The notes beneath the pieces were generated by a model. That model saw only the letters and a list, made by a program, of their open reading frames with translations, was not told the DNA's origin and made no database searches. 64,000 bases of DNA from Bdellovibrionales bacterium (GTDB taxonomy: Bacteria; Bdellovibrionota; UBA1018; CAIMNF01), in the NCBI GenBank assembly GCA_947462765.1, contig CANHQK010000005.1, positions 1-64,000 of the forward strand, in the 5' to 3' direction. Below, piece by piece: positions 29,758 to 40,177 of this stretch (positions within the stretch are counted from its first letter, which is position 1; every line of letters starts with the position of its first letter). The translations under genes were made by a program, and so were the position numbers.

Positions 29758-30719
29758 AGAAGTCCGGAAAATACAAAATCTGGCTGATCACCGGAATCGG
29801 ATTGGCAGTGGGATCACTCCTCTTGTACCGGCTTTTCTGGCGGAGCAGTCCGGGCGAAAAGACTTTCCATGAAGCAAAAGTCGAGAAAGGGGCCTTCACT
29901 GAAATGATCCTTTCGACCGGAGCGGTCGCTCCGGAGAACCGTCTCGCCATTCGCCCTCCGATCGGCGGTCGAATCGAGAAGATCCTGGTCCGTGAAGGAC
30001 AAACCGTAGCCGCAGGAGCTGTGCTCGCCTGGGTCAGCACGACCGAGCGTGCCGCCCTACTCGACTCCGCCCGGGCCGAGGGTGAAGCGGAGTTGGCACA
30101 GTGGGAGCAATACTACCGCCCGACTCCGGTCTATGCTCCCATACGAGGCATGATCATTCTCCGCAACCTGGAGCCGGGGCAATCCTTCAATGCGGGGGAT
30201 ACCCTGCTCGTGATGTCGAACCGACTCACCGTCAAAGCCCAGGTCGACGAGACATCGATCTCGAAAGTCAGTGTCGGACAGCATGCACAGGTGATTCTCG
30301 ATGCCTATCCTAACGAGGTGCTCGAAGCCAGAGTGGTCCATCGTGGCTTCGACTCGAGGACCGTGAACAATGTCACCAGCTATGTGGTCGATGTCCTGCC
30401 GGACCGGGTTCCTTCTCACATGCTCTCCGGCATGACCGCAACTGTGAGATTCGTTCTACAAGAACTCCCTGATGCGCTCCAGGTGCCGAATGAGGCTCTA
30501 CAGTCCGAGAATGGAACCGCCTGCATTCGTAAAAAATCCACCGGCCTGGAACCCTGTCATCCCGTGAAAGCTGGTCCCAGTAGTGAGAGGAAAACAGTCA
30601 TTCTGAGCGGAGTCGAACCGGGAGAGATCTTGCTGGTTCCCGATCTGAAACCGATCGATTCGAACCGGAAATCGCAGCCCACCAATCCCTTCAGCCCGAT
30701 GGGCGGAAGGCGCCATTGA
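29754..30719 (+). CDS. MacA-like periplasmic adaptor (RND/HlyD family)
   Basis: MKKSGKYKIWLITGIGLAVGSLLL; VAPENRLAIRPPIGGRIEKILVREGQTVAAGAVLAWVS; ATGA overlap with the tolC-like gene. The ORF track starts at 29637. Confidence 0.9.
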   Translation: MKKSGKYKIWLITGIGLAVGSLLLYRLFWRSSPGEKTFHEAKVEKGAFTEMILSTGAVAPENRLAIRPPIGGRIEKILVREGQTVAAGAVLAWVSTTERAALLDSARAEGEAELAQWEQYYRPTPVYAPIRGMIILRNLEPGQSFNAGDTLLVMSNRLTVKAQVDETSISKVSVGQHAQVILDAYPNEVLEARVVHRGFDSRTVNNVTSYVVDVLPDRVPSHMLSGMTATVRFVLQELPDALQVPNEALQSENGTACIRKKSTGLEPCHPVKAGPSSERKTVILSGVEPGEILLVPDLKPIDSNRKSQPTNPFSPMGGRRH

Positions 30720-32701
30720 GAGGCCCCATCGTGGAACCGTTGATCCGGTTAGTGGATATCAAAAAAAGCTTTCCCCTCGGAGACGAACGGGTGGAGATTC
30801 TGAAAGGAATCTCACTCGAGATCTCAGCGGGTGAATTCGTAGCCATCACAGGACCCTCAGGCTCGGGAAAGTCAACGCTCATGAATGTCCTCGGTCTTCT
30901 CGATCGACCGGACTCCGGGAGCTACTGTCTCGAAGGAGTCGAGACCGCCCAAATGAAAGAACAGGAGTCGGCCGAGGCCCGACGCAGGGAGCTCGGCTTC
31001 GTGTTCCAGCAATTCCAACTCCTACCGCGCTTGAGCGCTTTGGAAAATGTGGCACTTCCTTTGCTCTATTCGCTGCGCACTCCTGACCTGGGTCCTGCCC
31101 GGGAGCTCCTCGTCAAGGTGGGACTCGAGGACCGGCTGGATCACCGACCGTCTCAGCTCTCCGGCGGACAGCAACAACGGGTTGCCATAGCCCGCGCACT
31201 CGTCAACCGTCCCCGGATCATCCTTGCGGACGAACCCACCGGGAATCTCGACAGCAAGAGCTCGAACGAGATCCTCGCCCTGCTGAAGGCACTCAATCGT
31301 GAGGGCATCACAGTCATTCTGATCACTCACGATCCGAATGTGGCCAATTCGGCCAATCGAGTCATCTCGGTGATGGATGGACGAATTGCAAATGACAAGA
31401 GTCGTGAGGCCCCGCCCATTCCCTCAAGTGAACCTGTTCTCGCCCCTGCGCTCTCGAGTCGATTCTCCATGGCGCCTGTCTCAGGACCTTACTTCGAACT
31501 CATCCGCCAAGCTTTCCACACCTTGGTCGCCCACCCTCTCAGAACCGTGCTCTCGACCCTCGGGGTTCTGATCGGTGTCGCTGCTGTGATTGCCATGCTT
31601 GCAATCGGGAAGGGCGCTCGCGAGTCCATTGAAGCCCAACTGTCATCTTTAGGATCCAACCTCATCTCGGTCAGACCAGCGGCAGTCCGCGTGGGTGGGG
31701 TCACCACTGAAAGCGACTGGCTCAAACTGACTCGCGAGGACGCCCGGGCCATAGCCGAAGTTCTGCCCATGGTGAAGAGTGCAACCTCCGTGGTGGTCGG
31801 AAACGGTCAACGGGTTGCCTGGCAGGAAAAAAACGCAGCCACCCAGGTCTATGGCGTGACACCCGGCTATGCCCGGATGCATGCGGTCGAGCCATTGATC
31901 GGACGCTATTTCACGGAAGACGAAAACCGAGATCGTGCCCTGGTTGCGGTCATCGGTCTTACGGTTTCAAGGAACCTGTTCGGTTCCGAGAACCCTGTAG
32001 GAAAGACCATGAAACTGAACCGCATGCCGGTCCGTGTGATCGGACTGCTTCCTGAAAAAGGTGCGAGCAGTTTCGGCGACCGGGACGATCAGATCCATCT
32101 GCCACTGAACGCCGCCATGTTCCGTGTATTCGGAAAACAGTGGGTCGACCTGATTGAGGTCGAAATCGTAAAAGGGGCCGACATGGCTGAGGCCCAGAGC
32201 CAACTCAGGAATCTGCTCTACGACCGCCATGAAATCCCGAAGTCCCAGACCGAGGAGGCCTTCCGGATCTTCAATATGGCCGACATCCAAAATGCCCTGA
32301 GCCAGACCAGCAAAACTCTCGGGACCCTGCTGATCGCGATCGCCAGTATCGCTCTCGTGGTGGGAGGAATCGGAATCATGAACATCATGCTAGTCTCCGT
32401 GACCGAGCGTACCCGGGAGATCGGCCTTCGAAAAGCGATCGGTGCTACTTCTCATGACATTTTGATCCAATTTCTGATCGAGGCAGCCACGATTGGAGTG
32501 CTCGGAGGGATGATCGGTATCTGCCTCGGAGTGATCATCTCTTTTGTCATCTCGGAGTTCGCGGGCTGGGTCACTTCGATATCGATTCCCGGCGTGCTCG
32601 GGGCCTTCTGGTTTTCAAGCCTCGTGGGGATGGCCTTCGGGATCTGGCCTGCGCGTCGTGCTGCCCGTCTTCATCCGATCGAGGCCTTGCGGGGTGACTG
32701 A
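30716..32701 (+). CDS. MacB-like ABC transporter (ATPase fused to FtsX-like permease)
   Basis: [55 protein letters not shown]; MacB_PCD; FtsX C-term [18 protein letters not shown] start. Confidence 0.93.
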   Translation: MRGPIVEPLIRLVDIKKSFPLGDERVEILKGISLEISAGEFVAITGPSGSGKSTLMNVLGLLDRPDSGSYCLEGVETAQMKEQESAEARRRELGFVFQQFQLLPRLSALENVALPLLYSLRTPDLGPARELLVKVGLEDRLDHRPSQLSGGQQQRVAIARALVNRPRIILADEPTGNLDSKSSNEILALLKALNREGITVILITHDPNVANSANRVISVMDGRIANDKSREAPPIPSSEPVLAPALSSRFSMAPVSGPYFELIRQAFHTLVAHPLRTVLSTLGVLIGVAAVIAMLAIGKGARESIEAQLSSLGSNLISVRPAAVRVGGVTTESDWLKLTREDARAIAEVLPMVKSATSVVVGNGQRVAWQEKNAATQVYGVTPGYARMHAVEPLIGRYFTEDENRDRALVAVIGLTVSRNLFGSENPVGKTMKLNRMPVRVIGLLPEKGASSFGDRDDQIHLPLNAAMFRVFGKQWVDLIEVEIVKGADMAEAQSQLRNLLYDRHEIPKSQTEEAFRIFNMADIQNALSQTSKTLGTLLIAIASIALVVGGIGIMNIMLVSVTERTREIGLRKAIGATSHDILIQFLIEAATIGVLGGMIGICLGVIISFVISEFAGWVTSISIPGVLGAFWFSSLVGMAFGIWPARRAARLHPIEALRGD

Positions 32702-34537
32702 CTCCGGCTCGCCATGACTCGCCCAGAGTGCGTTCAGTTCGGATTCGTCCAGACTCTCTTTTTCGAGCAGCCCGATCACCCCCACCTCGACGAACCGCTC
32801 ATGGTGGCGGAGGGTCCGGACAGCAAGACCATAGGCATGCTCGAGAATCCGGAGGGTCTCCTCATCAATTCGCTTTCGGAATTCCTCGCTATGGATAGAT
32901 GGCCCGTTCCATTCCCGGAGCGGAATCGGGGGTGCGGCATCATGAACCCATGAGGCCGGACCGAGGTCGCTACCCATGCCGTAACGCTCGACCATGGCCC
33001 TGGCGATCTCAGTGGCTTTCATGAGGTCATCAGCCGCCCCGGTCGATGAATCCTTGAAGTGGAGAAGCTCGGCAGCCCGCCCGCCGAGCAGGACCGCGAT
33101 CTGATGTTCGAGCTCGGATTGAGCGATCAATGTCCTATCCTCCATCGGTCGTCTCATCGTGTAGCCAAGTGCACCAATACCTCTTGGAATGATGCTCACC
33201 TTGTGAACGGCCTTACCCCGGTCGAGGGCGAATGAGACCGTGGCATGTCCCATCTCATGGATGGCCACTCTTTTCTTCTCTTCGGGCACGAGGACACGAC
33301 TCTTTCTCTCGAGTCCTCCCACCATTCTTTCGACAGCCGAGGTGAAATCAGGGGGCTCAACCTGATTGGCTCCCCGCCGGGTGGCGATGAGGGCCGCCTC
33401 ATTCACCAGATTTGCGAGGTCCGCACCCGAAAAACCAGCGGTCAATCCAGCAAGCACTTTGGCTTCGACCTGATCTGAATGATTCACCTTTCTGAGATGG
33501 ATCAGCAGAATATCCTCACGTCCTTTCCGGTCGGGCATGTCGATCAGGATCTGCCGATCAAAGCGTCCCGACCGGAGCAAGGCCGGATCGAGGATCTCCG
33601 GACGGTTGGTGGCCGCCAGAAGAACGATCCCGCCACTCGGATCGAAACCGTCGAGTTCAGCCAGGAGCTGGTTGAGCGTCTGCTCTTTCTCATCATTGGC
33701 TCCTCCCGAAATGATCCCGAGCCCGCGCGCTTTTCCCAATGCATCCATCTCATCGATGAAAATGATGCAGGGAGCGGCCTTCCGGGCCTGCTCGAACAGA
33801 TCCCTCACACGGGCGGCTCCGAGACCGACGAACAACTCGACAAATTCAGACCCGTTTATGGAAAAGAAAGGAACTTCGGCCTCCCCTGCTACAGCACGGG
33901 CCAAAAGAGTCTTGCCGGTCCCGGGTGGCCCCACCAGGAGCAAGCCCTTCGGCATCCGTCCACCCAAGCGGCCGTAACGGACGGGGTCCTTCAGGAACTC
34001 GACTACTTCGCGAAGTTCGACCTTGGCCTCATCGACCCCGGCCACATCTTGAAACCTGACCGGCAGATCGCGCTCCACGTACACCCTGGCTTTGGCTCGC
34101 CCGATGGTTCCCATCTGAGTTTGGCCACGACCGATCCCCCTCAGCATCCACCACCAGAACCCTGCCATGAAAAGGAGCGGGAGGACCCAGGAAAAAGTCT
34201 CCTGGATCCATCCCTCCCCTACCACTGAGTCGAAACGGACTCCGCCCGAGCGAAGACGCTCAATCAGGGTGGGGTCCTCGATTCGAGTGGTTCTGAACCC
34301 GCGCGCGAGCAGGAATGGCGGGGCCCAGCGCGTTCCTTCAATCCGATCCTCGCGGACTACGACCGAAGTGACTCTCCCCTGTTCAAGCTCGTCGAGAAAC
34401 GCGCTGTAGGGAAGAGTATGGTCTCCGATCCGGCTCAGATTCCTACCGGGGGTGAACAACAACCACCAGAGGACCAAGAGCACCAGGAGTAGCGGAAAGC
34501 GGCGCCGGCCCCGCATGCCGGGTTCAGTGTTTCTCAC
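32615..34537 (-). CDS. ftsH: ATP-dependent zinc metalloprotease FtsH
   Basis: [60 protein letters not shown]; two N-terminal TM segments. Confidence 0.96.
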   Translation of the reverse strand: MRNTEPGMRGRRRFPLLLVLLVLWWLLFTPGRNLSRIGDHTLPYSAFLDELEQGRVTSVVVREDRIEGTRWAPPFLLARGFRTTRIEDPTLIERLRSGGVRFDSVVGEGWIQETFSWVLPLLFMAGFWWWMLRGIGRGQTQMGTIGRAKARVYVERDLPVRFQDVAGVDEAKVELREVVEFLKDPVRYGRLGGRMPKGLLLVGPPGTGKTLLARAVAGEAEVPFFSINGSEFVELFVGLGAARVRDLFEQARKAAPCIIFIDEMDALGKARGLGIISGGANDEKEQTLNQLLAELDGFDPSGGIVLLAATNRPEILDPALLRSGRFDRQILIDMPDRKGREDILLIHLRKVNHSDQVEAKVLAGLTAGFSGADLANLVNEAALIATRRGANQVEPPDFTSAVERMVGGLERKSRVLVPEEKKRVAIHEMGHATVSFALDRGKAVHKVSIIPRGIGALGYTMRRPMEDRTLIAQSELEHQIAVLLGGRAAELLHFKDSSTGAADDLMKATEIARAMVERYGMGSDLGPASWVHDAAPPIPLREWNGPSIHSEEFRKRIDEETLRILEHAYGLAVRTLRHHERFVEVGVIGLLEKESLDESELNALWASHGEPESVTPQGLDRMKTGSTTRRPDPEGHPHEA

Positions 34538-35033
34538 CAGCTAGACCGATCTTGCCTTCCGTGATTTTGATCTGCTTCGACTGGGTCGGCTCGGACTTCG
34601 GGACCATCACCTGCAGCACTCCATCTCGATATTGGGCTTCGATCTGATCGGCTTTCACGGATTTAGGCAAAAGAAAAGACCGCTCGAACGCGCCCCACAT
34701 CCGCTCACGTTGTTGGACTGAGGCACTCTTGGTTTCTTTTTCGGCTTTTCTCTCGCCCTTCACTTTCAATTCGTTATCCGCGGTAATCTCGATACTCAGA
34801 TTCTCTTTTTTGATCCCGGGGAGATCGAAACTGAACTGATAGTGAGCGGGAAACTCCTCGACATCGCAAAGGGGCTCGAATCCAGCTTCCAGGGAAGACT
34901 CACTCCAGGCTTCCGGAAACGACTCGTTCATCAATTGATCCATCCTCCGCTGGAGATTCATGAGACTCCTGAACGGACTCCGCGAAACGGTTGAACCCAG
35001 GCTTCTTTCGAACAATGAGGGCAGTGTTTTCAT
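34524..35033 (-). CDS. Small heat-shock protein (Hsp20/alpha-crystallin)
   Basis: YQFSFDLPGIKKENLSIEITADNELKVKGERKAEKE...RSFLLPKSVKADQIEAQYRDGVLQVMVPKSE; SD aaaggag. Confidence 0.95.
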   Translation of the reverse strand: MKTLPSLFERSLGSTVSRSPFRSLMNLQRRMDQLMNESFPEAWSESSLEAGFEPLCDVEEFPAHYQFSFDLPGIKKENLSIEITADNELKVKGERKAEKETKSASVQQRERMWGAFERSFLLPKSVKADQIEAQYRDGVLQVMVPKSEPTQSKQIKITEGKIGLAGEKH

Positions 35034-35058
35034 AGGTTACTCCTTTTGCTGAAGATGA

Positions 35059-35074
35059 AGCAAATCCGGGGCCA
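35059..35074 (-). promoter_or_regulatory. Predicted sigma-54 promoter of hsp20-ftsH
   Basis: Minus-strand TGGCCCCGGATTTGCT (GG-N10-GC spacing), ~26 nt upstream of the hsp20 ATG. Confidence 0.6.
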
Positions 35075-35083
35075 GGTTGGGGT

Positions 35084-36064
35084 TCATCCTGGCGGAGGGG
35101 ACGGGGCCTCGAGTGACGGTCCAGTCGACCTTTGAGCCAGGATGACTCCGTAGGCTCTCGGACCGAGGGCCCAGACATTCATCTGGGACCAGCGAAACAA
35201 GCGCGTCGAAATGCTCCCGAGCACCAGCTTATCAAGTTCCGATCTGACCGAGGCGACGCCAATCAGCCGGACTCCCTGCTCGACAGCGATCTTCAGGATC
35301 ACAGATTCGGGATTGCTCCCGCACTCCTCCAGGAGAAATCTGGCACGAACACCGTTGTTCCTGGCATACTCCACCCAGGTCTCCCCCTCTGAAATCGAGG
35401 ATTCTTTCTGGATTTTCCAATACACCTCCGGAAGATAGGCTCCGACTCCCGTTAGTCCGTATCCGGTGATCAAACCCGGATACTGTTCCACATGCAGCAG
35501 TAATATCTCGGCATCCAGGGGTTTTACCTGTGCCACAAACACCGAAAAAGCCGCCTTTGAGGCAGGCGAGAAATCTGTGGGGAATAACAGGATCGGCGGG
35601 AGCTCGGTGACGACCGGGCGGGTCCCGAGAAACAAAACCGGTACGGGGGATTCGACCAGCAAACGCTCGGAAAAACTGCCGAGAATCATCCGGCTCATCC
35701 AGCGACGCCCCCGGGAGGCTACCAAGACCAGATCAACCGACTTCATCTCGATATGGGCCACCAGAGTGTCGACCGCACCCTCGCGGCCACCGAAGCGATC
35801 CTGGAGAACCGAGGGAGTGACCCACCCACTCATTCCCCAGTCCTCGATCAATCCAGTCAGACGGTCGTAGGATTTCTTGTAACGCTCGGCTGCATCCGAG
35901 GATTCCGGATCCCACTGAATGACGTGGACCGCTTCGAGAGTGGACCCCGAGTCTGCAAACCAACGCTTGAGATCCTGGATCTCGGACTCGTGAGGCTTCG
36001 AGTGTTTTTCAAAGGGATCGAGAGCGAGAAGAATCCGCATCGGGAATCGAGACATGCACAGCAC
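35084..36064 (-). CDS. Universal stress protein, two UspA domains
   Basis: MRILLALDPFEKHSK...VDLVLVASRGRRWMSRMILGSFSERLLVESPVPVLFL; second domain ILLFPTDFSPASKAAFSVFV...VLGSISTRLFRWSQMNVWAL. True start may be at 36040. Confidence 0.88.
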   Translation of the reverse strand: MLCMSRFPMRILLALDPFEKHSKPHESEIQDLKRWFADSGSTLEAVHVIQWDPESSDAAERYKKSYDRLTGLIEDWGMSGWVTPSVLQDRFGGREGAVDTLVAHIEMKSVDLVLVASRGRRWMSRMILGSFSERLLVESPVPVLFLGTRPVVTELPPILLFPTDFSPASKAAFSVFVAQVKPLDAEILLLHVEQYPGLITGYGLTGVGAYLPEVYWKIQKESSISEGETWVEYARNNGVRARFLLEECGSNPESVILKIAVEQGVRLIGVASVRSELDKLVLGSISTRLFRWSQMNVWALGPRAYGVILAQRSTGPSLEAPSPPPG

Positions 36065-38471
36065 TCCTTTTCTCCTGTTCGGAGACCACGGTGGCGACTT
36101 TCAGCAGGGCATCGGGACTGAGAGAGATGCTATCGATCCCCTCATCCACTAGAAAACGGGCGAACTCGGGATAGTCCGACGGGGCTTGCCCACAAAGGGA
36201 TGTCTGCATTCCGTACTGTTTGGCTTCCCGTATGGCAAAAGAGATCATCATCCGGACCGCCGGATGTCGTTCATCAAACAATGGGGCCACAGCCGAGGAG
36301 TCCCGATCGATTCCGAGCATCAATTGGGTCAGATCATTCGATCCGATCGAGATCCCGTCAAAACGCTCGCCGAATTCATTCATGGAAAACACATTCGCGG
36401 GGACCTCGCACATCATCCAGAACCGGAGCCCGTTTTCACCCCTTTTCAAGCCTGCCTGTTCCATGATCTCCAGTGCGGCATCGGCATCTGCAAGGGTCCG
36501 AACGAAAGGAATCATGACACTCAGGTTGTCGAAGCCCATGGTGTCCCTCACCGTACGGATGGCCCGACACTCAAGTGCGAAGGCCTCCCGGTAAACCGGA
36601 TGGGAGTACCTGGCCGCCCCACGGAGCCCGAGCATCGGATTCTCCTCCCGGATCTCGAACTCATCACCCCCGATCAGATTCGCATATTCATTGCTTTTGA
36701 AATCACTGAATCGGACCACCACCGGCCGCGGATAAAACGCACCGCAAATCGAGGCAACCCCCTCGGAGATCTTACGGACGAAGACTTCTTGCTTGTCTTC
36801 GATACCGCGGGTCAGTGCTTCGATCCTGCGACGGGTGTCCTCACTCCTGATGCTTCGAAGGTTCAGTAATGCCAGGGGATGAATCCGGATCTCAGATGCA
36901 ATCATGAACTCCATCCGCAGTAGTCCGACACCGCCACTTGGCAGAAGAGACCAGGATAGCGCATCACCCGGACGGGAAATGTTCATGAGCAAGCGGGTCC
37001 TCATCCCTGTCAGTGACACATCCGGCACGGGTACCTGGTGAACAGCCACGGTTCCAGGATAGACTCTTCCCTCCTCGCCTTCAGCAGAAGACACCGTGAC
37101 CTCAGCGCCATCCTGCAAGATTTCGATTCCCGCTCCGACACCGACCACACCGGGAATGCCGATTTCCCTGGCTACGATCGCTGCATGACAAGTCCTTCCT
37201 CCGCTTGCCGTGATGACCGCCGAGGCAATCTTCATCGCCGGCTCCCAATCCGGATCGGTTCGATGGGCCACCAGAATCTCTCCCGCCTGGAAGGATCCGA
37301 GGTCTTTGACCTCGCGGATCCGCCGCACTCTTCCCGAGGCGATGCGGTCTCCCACTCCACGGCCCGTGAGGATCGGACGGGGACTTCCCATGACCTCTAG
37401 TCTGAATGAAGGGCGTTTACCGGGCGAGGGACGAACCGAATGAACCGTTTCCGGGCGGGCCTGAACCAGAAAAATGCGACCGTTCAATCCGTCCTTTGCC
37501 CACTCGATGTCCATCGGTCTTCGGCGGAGGCTACCCTCCGAGTAATGGTCCTCCACCTGCAAGCAGGCACGGGCCAACTCAAGGACCTCATCATCCTGGA
37601 GAGAATATCGATGACGCTCCTCCTCCGCGACCCTGACCCGCAGGGTACGATCCGGATGAAACGGATCGTACACCAGGCTGAGCTCTTTCGAGCCGAGCTC
37701 TCTTTTCATCAACGGCTTGAAGCCCCTCTTGAGGCGTTCTTTGTGAACCACGAATTCATCCGGGATGACCTCGCCCTGAACCAGCAACTCCCCCAAGCCG
37801 AGCGCTGAATTGATCAGGATGACCCCCTCATGACCCGATTCAGGGTCTAGGGTGAATGCCACCCCTGCGGAAGCCAGATCCGATCGCACCATTTCCTGGA
37901 CAATGACCGAACACCCGGCCCCAATCTGCGGAATTTTCCGGCTGTCGCGGTAGCTGATCACTCGGGCCGTATAATTGGATGCAAAACACTCCCGGATGTG
38001 TTCGAGCAGGGAATCATCCCCTTCGACATTGAGAAACGAATCCAGCTGTCCGGCGAAACTAGCAGTGGGCAGATCCTCTGAGCTTGCACTGCTCCGAACC
38101 GCGACGTCCCTCCGGCCAACACGCCCTGCATTCAATCGGGCGTAGGCACTCAGAACCTCTGTGGCCAGATTCTCCGGCCAGTGACTTTTGGCGAATGCCT
38201 CTCGGATCTCCTGAGAAATGGATTCGATCTTTGTGGCATCCAGGCTCCGACCAGCCGGGAAGTGGCGACTCAGAATTAGATCGATCCCGTTTTTACTGAT
38301 GAACTCACGGTAGGCACTCAGAGTGAGCACGAATCCATCCGGCACTCGGATTCTGCCCTTCAGCAACCTTACCAATTCACCCAGATTCGCCGCTTTGCCT
38401 CCGACCCGCAAAAGATCCGTTCGGGACACCTCACTCAACTGCATGATTCGATTCTGCGGGGACTCATCCAT
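36009..38471 (-). CDS. Phosphoenolpyruvate synthase-like (PPDK N-domain + PEP-utilizing domains)
   Basis: VGGKAANLGELVRLLKGRIRVPDGFVLT; AVRSSASSEDLPTASFAGQLDSFLN; ITASGGRTCHAAIVAREIGIPGVVG; SIGSNDLTQLMLGIDRDS. Listed ORF starts at 38510; ATG at 38471 fits the promoter prediction better. Confidence 0.9.
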   Translation of the reverse strand: MDESPQNRIMQLSEVSRTDLLRVGGKAANLGELVRLLKGRIRVPDGFVLTLSAYREFISKNGIDLILSRHFPAGRSLDATKIESISQEIREAFAKSHWPENLATEVLSAYARLNAGRVGRRDVAVRSSASSEDLPTASFAGQLDSFLNVEGDDSLLEHIRECFASNYTARVISYRDSRKIPQIGAGCSVIVQEMVRSDLASAGVAFTLDPESGHEGVILINSALGLGELLVQGEVIPDEFVVHKERLKRGFKPLMKRELGSKELSLVYDPFHPDRTLRVRVAEEERHRYSLQDDEVLELARACLQVEDHYSEGSLRRRPMDIEWAKDGLNGRIFLVQARPETVHSVRPSPGKRPSFRLEVMGSPRPILTGRGVGDRIASGRVRRIREVKDLGSFQAGEILVAHRTDPDWEPAMKIASAVITASGGRTCHAAIVAREIGIPGVVGVGAGIEILQDGAEVTVSSAEGEEGRVYPGTVAVHQVPVPDVSLTGMRTRLLMNISRPGDALSWSLLPSGGVGLLRMEFMIASEIRIHPLALLNLRSIRSEDTRRRIEALTRGIEDKQEVFVRKISEGVASICGAFYPRPVVVRFSDFKSNEYANLIGGDEFEIREENPMLGLRGAARYSHPVYREAFALECRAIRTVRDTMGFDNLSVMIPFVRTLADADAALEIMEQAGLKRGENGLRFWMMCEVPANVFSMNEFGERFDGISIGSNDLTQLMLGIDRDSSAVAPLFDERHPAVRMMISFAIREAKQYGMQTSLCGQAPSDYPEFARFLVDEGIDSISLSPDALLKVATVVSEQEKRSAVHVSIPDADSSRSRSL

Positions 38472-38484
38472 GCACCGGTAGGAA

Positions 38485-38499
38485 GCAAGGTTCAAGCCA
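38485..38499 (-). promoter_or_regulatory. Predicted sigma-54 promoter of the pps-usp unit
   Basis: Minus-strand TGGCTTGAACCTTGC (GG-N10-GC spacing), ~14 nt upstream of ATG 38471. Confidence 0.5.
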
Positions 38500-38532
38500 G
38501 CAGTCGGCACACTTCCTGAACCCAGAAAAGGG

Positions 38533-39702
38533 ATGAACCACCTGACTCCGCTTTTGGTCCTTCTCTCAATGATCCTCCCCCGAGCCTCCCTTGCCCAGGG
38601 TGGCGAGACACTGAAAAACCGAATGAATGAACTTCACAGCATCCTGTTGAATCTGAATACTGATTTGGCCAAAGATCTTCCTTTCCCGGGATCTCCCCAG
38701 CACCAGCGAGTCGAGGTTCGCATGGAACGTTTTTCAAGCCTGGCCCACCGGATCACGGCTCGGACCGAGGATAACGGAATGGGACAACTCCTCCCGATCC
38801 TGGGAGAGGCTCTCCCGGAACAGGCAGATCAGATGACTTCCGCATGGAAACTCGGTCAGACCTCTTACGCGAGGGGAGTCTTCCGAACCCTGAGCGCTAC
38901 CTGTCTAGAGTGCCATGCAGCCAATGGACCCAAATCACCCGTCACACCCAGAATCCAGGAGACGGACTTGTCGGCATGGAACCCCATCGACCGGGGACGC
39001 TATTTGAGGAGTGCGGGTCTAGCAGAAAAAGCTTACGAGGAATTCAAGAGGGTGATCACCCGGCCCGGAACCGTTCCCGATCTGACCCTGACGCTCGAGG
39101 ATGCTCTCTACGAACTCCTGTCTCTCGAGATCGGGACCTCCGGTTCTCCCGAGCGGGTGGTCCAGGTCATTCGCCCCTTGCTCGAGCGGGATGACCTCCC
39201 CCGCTACCTGAAAACAGACCTGGCCGGGTGGATCCGCGATCTCGATACCTGGAAACGGGAGGGCTTCTCGAAGCCAAAGAAGAACGGAACCACCCAATTA
39301 AAAACAGCTCGATCGCACCTGCGAAAAGCGAAAGCCCTCCAGGAATCACCGACGGATCGTTCAAGTCTGGTCTGGTATTGGCGGGCAGTGGCAGAGCTTT
39401 ACGGAACCTTGAAAGAGAATCTCCGAATGGAGCAGAGGGCTGAGGCACTCTTCCTCCTGGGAAGCGCCTTCGAGGTCCTAACCCCGAGACACCAAGAGAC
39501 CCTTCATGAACGACTGTATGAAGCATGCATCCACGCACTACCCCATACCCCGCGTTCGGATCTCTGCTACCGGAAGCTCGAACGGAGTGTGATTGCCGGC
39601 TACACCGGCAGCGCGGGAACCCGTGTGCCCGAGGAAGTCAGGAAACGATTGCTGGAACTCTGGGGAACGGCCTTCTTGAAAAAGGGACTGGAACTCAGGT
39701 GA
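38533..39702 (+). CDS. Exported protein with a single c-type haem motif
   Basis: Signal peptide MNHLTPLLVLLSMILPRASLAQ; haem-binding CLECH in LSATCLECHAANGPKSP. Confidence 0.75.
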   Translation: MNHLTPLLVLLSMILPRASLAQGGETLKNRMNELHSILLNLNTDLAKDLPFPGSPQHQRVEVRMERFSSLAHRITARTEDNGMGQLLPILGEALPEQADQMTSAWKLGQTSYARGVFRTLSATCLECHAANGPKSPVTPRIQETDLSAWNPIDRGRYLRSAGLAEKAYEEFKRVITRPGTVPDLTLTLEDALYELLSLEIGTSGSPERVVQVIRPLLERDDLPRYLKTDLAGWIRDLDTWKREGFSKPKKNGTTQLKTARSHLRKAKALQESPTDRSSLVWYWRAVAELYGTLKENLRMEQRAEALFLLGSAFEVLTPRHQETLHERLYEACIHALPHTPRSDLCYRKLERSVIAGYTGSAGTRVPEEVRKRLLELWGTAFLKKGLELR

Positions 39703-39739
39703 TCGGGATAATCCGTCCAATGAACATCCGGTGTAGCGG

Positions 39740-40177
39740 ATGAGCCCAACTGCATTTGACTCCAGCCTGGCCCGATCCTTGCTTTTCCGGATGCTGGTCA
39801 TGTCACGCACTTCTGAGATTCTCGCATCACCGGATCATCGTCTCATCTCACTGCTTCTCTGGATCGGAACCACCGAGGCCGTACTCCTTGAAATTCCGGG
39901 GGATATCGGACATCCGGTCGAGCATCACTACAGAAGAGTGAATCAATCACCGATTCATAAATTGAAGACCTACATCGAGATGCTCCGCCACATGGAACGC
40001 CACCGCTACTGTGTTCTCAGCGGGCCGGGAATGGACAAGCACCACTTCCTCACCTGGCTGATCGGCTACGGGGAATCACACGTCAAACGAATCGTGAGCA
40101 CCGAAGAACAACTTTCAGGGACCCGGCAAAGCCTGCTCGACCTGCGAACGCACCTGAATCGACGCCTCGGGGAGTGA
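39740..40177 (+). CDS. Hypothetical protein, tentatively eRF1/host-attachment-like fold
   Basis: SGPGMDKHHFLTWLIGYGESHVKRIVSTEEQ resembles GPGexKhef...rIv.vE of bacterial eRF1-like proteins; weak by-eye match. Confidence 0.45.
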   Translation: MSPTAFDSSLARSLLFRMLVMSRTSEILASPDHRLISLLLWIGTTEAVLLEIPGDIGHPVEHHYRRVNQSPIHKLKTYIEMLRHMERHRYCVLSGPGMDKHHFLTWLIGYGESHVKRIVSTEEQLSGTRQSLLDLRTHLNRRLGE

